Assembly (NCBI GenBank): GCA_903813345.2
Contig: CAIIXF020000001.1
Span: forward strand, 14,219,915-14,283,914
DNA length: 64,000 nucleotides
Origin: Owenia fusiformis
Taxonomy: Eukaryota; Annelida; Polychaeta; Sabellida; Oweniidae
Direction: 5' to 3'
The number at the start of each line of letters is the position of its first letter. Positions within the stretch are counted from its first letter, which is position 1. Both the position numbers and the translations under genes were made by a program. The notes below the pieces were generated by a model. The model did not search any database. It was given only the letters and a program-made list of their open reading frames with translations, and had not been told where the DNA came from. Positions 50,001-62,000 of this stretch are shown here, piece by piece.

Positions 50001-53000
50001 GGCCACTAAAAACATGCATGTGACTATTGTGTGCACTGTACATGTATTTTCTTTAAAAACAATTTGACATATTTGTCAAACTTCACGTAATTATCATGTC
50101 CCCACAAGATTAAAGTTTCATCTCCCAGAGCCCAACATGTTTTTAGTTGTACACTTCCTGCTAGAAAGTCAGAGGAGAGTTGGTGGTTGCAATTTGACAC
50201 AACATTATTGAAAAATACATTCCTATCACTACCAAAGTAGGGACAGACAAAAAGTCTATGCTGTATAGTATCTTTAACATTGAGGTTACAAAAGAGACAT
50301 ATACCATTGCCTTGACCCCATCTTTGAAGGTCGGAGCGAAGGCCAAAACATCCCGTTCTGGCCATGAATTTAAGTTTATGACCATAGAAATCAAAGTCTG
50401 AGTTCATATAATTTTCCTTAGAGAGATTACTTTTCAAACATTTGTAAAGATTTAGGGATGACTTCTCCCCTATTGAAGAGAAGAAGGCTACATGGCTTAA
50501 ATCATTTGAGATCTGGATGTATGTTTTATACCAGTTATCATCCTGCCTTTGAAGGATGCCATCCAGACCATGTTTTATCAGGATCTCCTGAATATTGGCA
50601 AAATAGGGGAAAGCTTTGCCTTCCTGACCATTTATGTATTTGTTGTACAATGTGTTGAAGATAGCTTTGTGAACTGACCCTTCTTTAATAGAGTGCTTTA
50701 AATATAAAAAATAATCGATTTGACGTTTTTCAATGACATCTAGAATAGGTCTTAATCCTAAATCTCCTAACAATGCCTCTCTTGCAGGGCGGCATCTAAG
50801 CTGGAGAATGGCTCTTGCTACATTGTACTGCATTGATTTGAATTTTTTGCAAGTTGTCTTATTCAGAATCAAGGTGGAACATCCATGTAATAAGGCTGGC
50901 AAAAACATTGTATCATGCATTTTAATTCCGAATTTGACTCGCATAACATTGCAATGCTTGGTTAAGGTTGAACTTATCATTCCTTGTACTCTTTTTGATT
51001 TAGAGCTTAACATATTATTTATGTGGAAAGAATCCTTCATGGACCTGTCAATATGTATACCCAAATATTTATAGTTCTGAACTTCGGAAATATGAGTCCC
51101 CCAAAATCCAAGTTTTTTGCTTATCTAGACGTTTTCCTACTATCATAACTTTTGATTTTTTTAAGCTAAATTTAAATCCCCATTTGATTGAGAAATTATC
51201 TGCAATTTTTAACATTTTGTTTAAACCCTCTTCATTGTCAGCAAGTAGTACAATGTCATCAGCAAACATTAGAGCTGGGATTTTTTGCCCCTCGAAAGGA
51301 ATGCCTGTTGATTCTTCTTGGAGCATTTCAACTAGTTCTGACATTACAAGGGAGAATAGGGTCGGGGAAAGACAGCAGCCTTGCTTTAGGCTATTAATGG
51401 AACTACTTTCTTCCCAATTAGTTGAAATTGATCCAAATATAACTTTATTTTGAACACCATTGTATAGTTGCCGTAGGAGTCTCCACACTTTACCCTGAAT
51501 CCCTTTCTCCCATAATCGAATGAATAATAAGTCCCTATTTACAACATCGAATGCCTTGGATATGTCCAAAAATGCTAGAAATGTCTTCCCATTGTTACTT
51601 TTACGCATACTGCAGAGGCCCTTTAAAGCAAACAAATGGTTTTCCAATCTTAGCCCTGACCGAAATGCACCTTGCAGATCCCCAAGTAGATTGTTATCTT
51701 CACAGAACTTAATGATTCTTGTTTCAATTACAGAGGTAAACAGTTTATATACATTTGAATTGATAGTTATTCCTCTATAATTGTCCAAAACTTCCTTATC
51801 TCCATTTTTATGAATTGGGAACAGGAGACCCTCTTTCCATTCTGAGGGCATTTCCTCTCGTAATTTGACAAGATGAAAAAGATCATGGAGTGAATTTACT
51901 AATAAAGGCCCCCCCTGTTTGAGAAATTCATTAGGACTTTGGTCAGTTCCGCAAGCTTTGCCATTGCTCAAGCCTTGAATAAGTACCTGTATGTCACTAG
52001 GATTGAAACATACTTCGAACAGGGCATTATCGGAGAATTGTGATGATGAAGCTAGATCGTTAAGTTTTATAGAATAGTCGATTTTGGCAGAATTCATGTT
52101 AACATTGTTGACCCCTACATTTCTCCAGTATCCGGCAATTATATCAGAGACTTGTTTAGGATCAGTAATGATATTATTTGGGTCATTGGGATCTTTTATT
52201 TGTATTGGGTGGTCTGCTTTGGTGTTGAACATTTTTAAGGTCTTCCAAAATGACTTAGAATTAGATTTCTTATATTTCTTATTATAAAACAGAGACTGCA
52301 ACACATTTATCAACTTATTCAAGAATATGATTTGGTAATTGTATAGCATACAAAGATTGCTACATTTTATCAACTTACCCAAGAACATGTATTGGTAATT
52401 GTTCATGTAATACAGAGACTGCTACACATTTATCAACTTATTTACTTATATTCAGGAACATGTATTAGTAATTGTTTATGTAATACAGAGACTGCTACAC
52501 ATTTATCGACTTATTCAAGAATATGATTTGGTAATTGTATAGCATACAAAGACTGCTACATTTTATCAACTTACCCAAGAACATGTATTGGTAATTGTTT
52601 ATGGAATACAGAGACTGCTACATATTTATCAACTTATTTACTTATTCAAGAACATGTATTAGTAATTGTTTATGTAATACAGAGACTGCTACACATTTAT
52701 CGACTTATTCAAGAATATGATTTGGTAATTGTATAGCATACAAAGACTGCTACATTTTATCAACTTACCCAAGAACATGTATTGGTAATTGTTTATGTAA
52801 TACAGAGACTGCAACATATTTATTTACTTATTCAAGAACATGTATTGGTAATTGTTCATGGAATACAAAGACTGTTACATATTCATCAACTTATTCAAGA
52901 ACATGTAATGTTTTTAAAATTTGTATTATGGGATACCCATAAGACCAATTGAAAATACCTGAAAACACAAAATTTGCAGATCATTGATGCAGAAAATTTG

Positions 53001-56000
53001 AATCTCAAGCAAGATTTGAACACCTGACACTTATAGTTCCCATCAGTAATATATAAGTAATAATTTAAACAAGGAATTCAAAAACATGTGAACATTCCTG
53101 ATTGCATCACTTGATGTATGGAGCTGAAGCAAATGTATAAAATCATACAAATGTATTTTTTTCTGACTGACTCAACACCTTTCCATTTCCTTATGGGTAG
53201 TACCATGATATACCAGTATGAGGTCATAATGACCTATATCAGTGGCGTAGCGTAGGTATTTTGTGAGTGTACGCCGCGAGTAAGTGAAATATACATGCTT
53301 TGAGGGAGGTTCGGGGGAGGTCCCCCCAAGAACAAAAAGAAAGTGAAAAATAAAATAAGATAGCATTTGAAGCGTTCTGGGGCGTTTGAAATACGAAATT
53401 CCGACTATTATGGACGAATAGAATGTAAATTATTAGCCATTTTTGAAGTGTGGGGCAAATCAATATAAAAAATTAACTGTTTTCTAAATTTTGAGAGTAC
53501 GCCATGGCGTTTTATGCGTATATGACGCTACGCCATTGTATATACTATGACAATATGCATACAGCAATAAATAAGTGATGAAGTATTCCTTAATCATGGT
53601 CATTTATTGGCTAAAATTCTGAGTCAATTGGGATTATGACAAAAATCGTAAAATAACACACATAAAAATGGCCACTATTTTCAAAATGGTCGCTCATTGG
53701 CCATATTGTCATAAGAAAATGGTTGCCAACTAAACAAAGTGTCATAAGACAGTGTGCCTTGCTCATGAGTATTCACATAACATACAGGTTTCATATCCCA
53801 TACACTCCTGGAAACAATGAAACAATTAGCCAGGCTTGTGAGTGGTAAGTTGTGTAATATCCCCCAATCAATAGAAACATTCATATCTACTGAAATTTTA
53901 TGACTGACAGTACAAAGTTACAATTAGATTAATTTTATCTCCATTTCAATTGCCCTTCCTTCACATGACATGTGTTGGTTGGGGCTTGCATGTTTTCCTC
54001 CAGAGATATCCTCGTGGTTTTCCTGAAGGAAGTATTCAGAGAATGTTCATACAATGAAATAGAAAATAGCAACTCCACAGATTAGCAAATCCAACCAAAC
54101 AAAACATGTTTTGATAAATAGTGGCTTTCTTGAAAATTGCTTCTTCAACAGAGTTCCTTTGTCTCTACGTAACAGCACATAAAATTTGAACCAAAGCCTT
54201 TCACTGGTATTTTCATAAGATATGAACCAAATCTGCGACTGGTATTTGGGTTATCAAAGATTACATTTCTAATGACAAATAGTGGCCATTTCGATAAATA
54301 TGTTAGTAGCCATCTGGAAAATTTCTTCTGGAGCAAAGCTCCTCCTTTATATCTAGGCATCAGCGTATAGAACTTGAAACAAATCCATTCACTGATATTT
54401 GAGTATCAAGATTACGTTCTTTTACAAAAAAATAGTGTCCATTTTGAAATTCAGCTGCCATATTAAAAGTTCCTTCTCATACAGAACTCCTGTGTACCTA
54501 GACATTGCATGTAAAATTTGAACCAAATCTGTCTACTGGTTATCAAAAATTACGTTTTTAATTAAAAATGGTGGCCATTTTGAAATTCAGTGGCCATCTT
54601 TAAAATCTCTTCTTAAGCAAATCTCCTTTGTCCCTTGACATCAGCATATAAAATGTAAACCATATCCATCAACCAGTATTTGAGTTCTCAGAGGTTAAAT
54701 TTTTAACTTATAATGGTAGCCATTTTAAATTGAGTCAAGCCATGTTTAAAGTTCCTTCACAAGCAGAGGTCCTACATCCAAAAGGCATAAACATATACAA
54801 TTTGAATCAAATCTGTTGACCAGTATTTGAGTTATCGCCCGGACACATGAATAAATGGAAGAACAGAAAAACAAATGGATGGACGAACAAATTGATGGTT
54901 GGCTTCTCTGTATCCCTACGAACTTTGTTCGGTGGGATAATTATAACCAAATGTCAAAGATTGTAATGAGGAAAAATTGAATGCAATAAGGTTCCTTACA
55001 TGCATTCAAACAGCCAAATAATTAGGAAACAATATTAACCAGATCCTTCCAAAAGTCATCATGTTATATTTGTATTAAGGAAACTGTCATTATTGAATAA
55101 AACTTGTCACTTATTCTTCATATAATAAGATTAAAATTTGATTAATATCAACATTACATTTGGTGGACTGATGCGTTGCAACTATTACAGTCGGGAAATC
55201 ACAATGTTATTTGAACTATTTCTCATATGCTTTATTTCCACCCTACAATATGACGATGTTGCAGGGGTGCAGAAATATGAAAACTCAACTAGTCTTGGGT
55301 GTAACAAGTGCAAATGTAATGGAACATTTGTGGATTGTGCTAATGTTAAGCTGGACTATCTACCAGGAGACTTCCCATCAAACATAACTGGTCTTAGTCT
55401 TGCCAAGTGTGGACTGACAGCATTGAATGATACAGAGCTTGGGACGCTTTACAAACACTTGAGGCACCTGGATATTCGAGACAATAAAATTGCTGAATTA
55501 AAGAATGCTACATTTGCTGGACTGAATGAGTTGGAATACCTAGATATGGGAGGAAACAAATACAGAGCTGATAAAATAGATCCATTTGTATTTAGCTCAC
55601 TGCCTAATATCTTAGAAATCATAGTGAGAGGATATGGAAATTATGACCAAAACAAGGATCTAGAGCGGAACGTTTCGAAAGCTTGGTTCGACACGTTTAA
55701 AGGACTGGAAAATTCAACAATAGAAAGAATCACTTTTGACGCTATTACAGTGAATCCCATTATCCTTGAGAAAGACATCTTCATTCCATTAAGTAATACA
55801 AAACTTAAGTATCTTAGACTTTATAATATAAGATTAGTGGAAATTGATATGAATAGTCTCTTGTATCTTCCATTTCTTGAGGAAATAGACATATCAATGA
55901 ATAGTCTACAAATGGATCTTAGATATCTAGATACTTATAGAAATTTGTATAATTCTAAACTCAGGCATGTCATTTTCCATGATAATGTCCAAAATTATAA

Positions 56001-59000
56001 ACCACAGAAGCACTACGAACTTTTACCAGAATTTATTGCAAAATTCTTTACAATAAATTTCCCTAAAACTATAGAGGAGATCAACTTTTCCAAATCGACT
56101 ATGACCCGTGGTGTCGGATGTTATATGTCATATGGATTCAAACTTGAAAGAGATAATGCAATAAAAAAATTTGATATATCCAATTTTAAATTAATGCAGA
56201 GACTCGGTCCTATGCTGGGACTAGTTCATTTAAAAGAATTTTATCTACAAGGTATAGGTTCTGAATTGTTTCCATCTACCGTCACCTGTGATAATGGAGC
56301 ATTTGAATCTATTGAAATGCTGAACATGTCACACAACTTTATGAATTTGAGTGATAAAACCATAAACGATTCATTCAAGATGTTCACAAACTGCACAAAG
56401 CTTCGACACATTGATTTGTCTTACAATAAAATGAACAAAATGCCCTTTACTATGTTCAGCAAGTCGAATGCACTAATAACCATTAACCTTGGTGGCAATG
56501 ATCTTAAACAGTTGAACATTGACATTGAAGAAGCAATAAACTTGGAGAAATTGGACATATCTAATAATCAATTCCAAACTTTGCCAACAAATGTTCAAAA
56601 TATTATTGACCATTCAAATAAAGTCTCAAATGTAACATTGCAAGTTGGCTTAAAAGGAAACCCACTTGTATGTGGGTGTCATTCATTCGACATCATAGCC
56701 TGGATGAAAGACCACAGCAAGAACATAATGCAATGGGACACATTAGAATGCACATATTTTAATGATACCAAAGTTAAAATGCATGCCATCCATTTGCCTG
56801 GATTGAAATTTTCATGCTGGAAATCTGTCATATTGGCAGGGGTGATACCCTCTGGAATCATGCTGTTGTTTGTATGTGTAGTGATTCTTACATACAGGAA
56901 GAGATATAAACTGCACTATTTGTACCTACAGCTACGAGCTGCATTGAGGCGACATGGCAAAGAAAACGATGCCTTTGATTTTGATGCATTCATCAGCTAC
57001 AGTTCACTTGATAGAACATGGGGCCAGGGAACATTGTATGCAACTCTAGTAGGCAATCATCACTACAGAATATGTATTGATGATCGAAACTTCCGACCAG
57101 GGGCTTTTATCTCCGACATCATAGTTGATGCTATCAACAGAAGCAACAAAGTCATTCTCCTCATATCACAGAACTTTCTCCGAAGCAAGTGGTGCACTTA
57201 TGAACTAAACATTGCAAGAGGAGAACTGGCCAATAGGGGGCGTGATTGCATAATCCTTATTCTGAAGGAGCCAATTAATGTCCTTCCAAAAGAATTAATC
57301 ACCCCTACATTGCAATCCCTGCTAGACACACGGGTGTACCTGGAGTGGAGTGATAATGCAGACAGACAAGCTTTGTTTTGGAGGAAGCTATGTGATGCCC
57401 TAGGTGATCCTGGACCACAAAATGAGGAGCAGGGAGGCAGTGAATATACAATGCTTCAGAATGAAGAGGATGAACAACTGGTACAAGACTTTTTAAGAGA
57501 AAACAGACCACTATTGGAATGATATTTCAAAACACAGGAAATGGTTTAAATAAATATATGTAAGTGATGAAACATGTATATTTTTGAACTCCATGAAATT
57601 CAAAATCATGTACAGGTAATTGTGTTATGGAATACCTAGACTGCTTTATACTTATCAACTTATTCAAGAATATGTAATCGTAACAGTAAATGGAATACCA
57701 AGACTATATATACATCAACTTATTCCAGAATATGTAATTGTTATTGTAAATTGAATACCCAAGAACATGTTTTGGTATTTGTTTATGGAATATAGGGACT
57801 GCTACACATTTATCAACTTATTCAAGAAAATGTATTACTAATTGTTAATGGAATACAGAGACTGCTAAACATTTATCAACTTATTCAAGAACATGTATTG
57901 CTAATTGTTTATGGAATATAGAGACTGCTCTGATTTATCAACTTATTCAAGAACATGTATTGCTAATTGTTTATGGAATATAGAGACTGCTCTGATTTAT
58001 CAACTTATTCAAGAACATGTATTTGCAATTGTTAAATGAAATACATACTGCTACACTATTTATCAACTTATCCAAAAACATGCTTGCCTGGTAGCCAGTT
58101 TTTACCAAGGGAGAGTTTTTTGAAGAATGTTTTGGCTAAAAAATCATGCAAAAGTGCTCAGAATGGTGAAAAAATATCTAGCCAGGAGTACCCTAACCTT
58201 GCTCAAGTCTCTTTTACTCATCTTGATTTCTACTAAGATTGATTGATTTCTCAATCGGACACCCGGAGGTGAGATGATTTCAACAAGAAATGTTGAAAAG
58301 ATCACTGAAATGATCAAACATGATAGCTATACGATCTAGGCTGAGAGATTCCGATCAATCACTGAATCATATCGAGGACTATATGGACTAGGTCTTCATG
58401 AATTTTCATCGCAAATTTAAGGAATAAATAATGATAGGCCATTCAATATGGTGAAATTCAGCACGAGTTGGACAGAATGTTGTACAAAGCACGAACCGAA
58501 GGTGAGTGCATTTGTACTAACATTCTGTCCAACGAGTGCTGAATTTCACCATATTGAATGGCCTATCATTATTTATTCCGATTCAAACATAAAAATTAGT
58601 AAAAGCCGTGTCTGTGGAACGGGCATGAAGGAAGAATACGCATATGCTGTCAAGATTCTGAAGTCGGCCGGAAAAAATTTAGAATTTGTTTGGGCTGTTC
58701 TATTTTACTCCCCGTTAAATAAGACTAGTTCACCGGCTGCAAACTTGAAGTCAGCCATAGTTAAATAGTTACAGTAGTTACGGAGGGAGTAAAAAAGAAC
58801 AGCTATCCCCGGACAGAGCCCCAGATGTGCAGCTGAGATGTGACGTCACTCAAAACAATGCAAATTGCAGATTGAATAGAGCATGGTCGTGCATCTATGG
58901 AGAATTAGAGAACATTCTATATTGGCTATGCTGCATTCTGATTGGTTCGAGAATTTCGAATAGAGCACGGTCATGTTTGAATCAGTTTTAAATCAACATA

Positions 59001-62000
59001 AAATCGCATGATTTAATTTATATTAATGCCTGCTTACATTCCACTGTACATTTAATGACAGAATATATTGTAACTGAAGAATTGCTCTATCAGATCATTG
59101 AAAATTTCAAGTCATAGACAAGTAGTTTGCTTTGTTCATGCAGGTAAACCTGATAACGTTTTAATTGGTCAATCAGCCTGAAGTCAGACGTCGTGTCCAC
59201 ATGATCTTGCCTATCAATACGGTTTCGCAATACCCCTGACAGCACAGGAATTATGGAAATCTCGAAACTGCTGAATAACTTATCATAGTATCAGCGATGA
59301 TGCATTGGATAGTACAAGGCGGTAATATATCAAGATCAGATAAGTAAAAAAAAAATACTGACTTGGGCAAGGCTAGGACGACCCAGACTGCTACATATTT
59401 TTATCTACTTATATTCAATTTCATATAATGTTTATAGAATTTGTTTCATGGGATACCCATTAGACCAATTGAAAATATCTGAAAACACAAAATTTCTCAA
59501 GCAAGATTTGAACACCTGACACTTGTAGTTCCCATCAGTAATATATATAGGTAATAATTTAAACAAGGAATGGTTAACATGACTCAAAAAATGTGAACAT
59601 TCCTGATTGTATGCATCTATAGCAAAGTTTACACCAAATTTAAGTGTTTCCGAGTGAGTGATTTGAGCTATCACTTTTTTCTAGCTCAACAACTTTGAAT
59701 TCCTTGTGGGTACTAACATGACGTATGAGGTCATAATCACCTACAAACTATGACAATATGCATACAGCAATAAATAAATGATGCTGTATTCCTTAATCAT
59801 GGTCATTTATTGGCTAAAATTCTGAGTCAATTTGGATTAGTCAGTACACATGCCAAACTAGACAACATCAATGCCGAAAGCAAATCCTATCAAACAGCCA
59901 TCGCTGGCACTTTTACAAAATCCTTCTACTACTTTTTCAGTAATAGCAAAAATCGTAAAATAACACATATAAAAATGGCCACCATTTTCAAAATGGTCGC
60001 TCATTTATAGCGAAATTGTAATAAGAAAGTGTAGTAATATGCTTCTAAGTTGGTACATATAAAATTTCAACAAAATCACAAACACATACTTATAAATGGC
60101 AGCTATTTTTTAAATATGCCATCATTAAGAGTGTTCACATATCAAATATGAAAAATATAAACAAAATCACTCTTTTACTTTTTGAGTTAAAGTAAAAAAC
60201 AAAAATTAATGCTGGACTAGGGATGGGATGGGAATGGCATGCCAAAGGGGAAACTAGAACATGCTTGAATATCAGTGTGAGGTCGGGTATGGCCATGTAA
60301 GCACCTCCTGCTGTATACTCCCTGCCCATATGCAAGCATAAGTGCCATTTAGATACTATAAAGAAGGCATAACTCACCACATAGAAAAGCACTTGTGTAC
60401 TCCAAACTGTTCTCCTCGCCCCATTTCCACTGGCTCTCACTGACTTGACTGATGATGAAGAATATAACAGTCATGGCAGCACAGATCAGTGTGGACAACA
60501 TCAGGAACTTGAATCTGTAGATCAGGCCCTAAGAACCACAACCAGATTTACAGATAGCAATTGCATTTAGTTTAATTCAATAGTACATTGTAAATAGGAA
60601 ATTACTATCTTTAAGTGCACTCACATAGATATATTTCACCTCACTATCTTACATGTCAACTCACCATGTTATACTTCAACTCACCATATAACACTTCAAT
60701 TAACCATGTGATATCTAACTCAACATATAATACTTCAATTCACCATTTAAAATTTCAACTCATCATATAATACTTCAACTCACCATGTAATACTTCCTCC
60801 TGATCGCACTCATCTGTGGCAAAGAATTTTTCTTGGCACCAATGTTTCTGAAGACCTTGAAGATCATATAGCAGAGGAAGATGAAGTACGTACAGGCGGC
60901 AATACCAGCCAGAACCACAAAACCAAGCTAGCGAAATGTTAAGGCTATTTACATCTTCAACAAATATATTGGACTGTACATAATTACCCTTTACATTCGT
61001 TTGACTTCACTTCTTAAAAGAGAGCTTCGTCTTCACTCTTTCAAACTAAAATAAACGTATGAACTCACCGCGCCAATCAGTGTTTGTCGGCCAAATTTGA
61101 CCGATGTTCTATATATGGGCATTCCTTCTGACGTCATCGTTGAGCCCGGAACTGACCAATGACATGCACATATTTAATTAGAATGCATTTGGCGTATGTT
61201 TCTTCAAGCTCGCTGGTTGGTGGATGAAAGGTCAGCACGTAGGTCAGAAGTGATTTCCTACCCAAACTGTCACCGGTACCGGTCCTGGGGGTGGGGCTGC
61301 TAAACTATAATATGGTCTCTACTAGGCAGAGTGTAGTTTAACTAGACTCTGCACGCAGGGTAGTACATAATAGGGCCTATGCAGGTGGTGCAGAACAGAA
61401 AACATTTTTGGGTAGTATATACACTATGTACAGCTGTACTCTACAGCAGAAATCAATCTTAATTATTTTTATGTCATATTCTAATTCATGGATTTTTTCA
61501 GAGCATCAATCTCAGTATGAAATGTGAAGGCGCATTATTTACCAAGACTCCGCTTAACTCAGTCTCTGTAAGTTAATTGAGCTTCTTTATCAATCAAGTA
61601 AAGCTAATGTGATTCTTTGTGGTAATATGTTATGATTAAAGGATACAGCCAGCTTGGATCCCGCGTCAGTGCTCCAGATACTGTAGAATGGATTCGTCAG
61701 CTGGACACCCCTATAACATTAGTAAGCCCATTCAATCATGTAAACAAAATGGCCAAAAATTTGATGAAAAAAGAAGGAAAGAGAGCAAACGATCCCCTGT
61801 TGTATCAAGACCCTATTTTCATGCAGATATGAGCTTCTATTTGATCAGTGTATGACTATTAACTAATAGTGGACCACTTTTTGAGATACCAAAGGTGTTC
61901 CATTTACAGAGATTTTTCCGTATTCATGGTATATTTAGATGATTGAAAACTTTATTGTGAGATTAGCGAGTTGAAGCCCATGATATAAGCGCTGTTAAGC

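Noticed and set aside
50458-52287. Plus-strand frames over the LINE
   Set aside because: Antisense of the reverse transcriptase; the minus strand carries the catalytic motifs.
61632-61832. Plus-strand 66-codon open frame
   Set aside because: It is the antisense shadow of WLS exon 61647-61710, whose minus-strand translation gives the conserved NPFYSIW segment.
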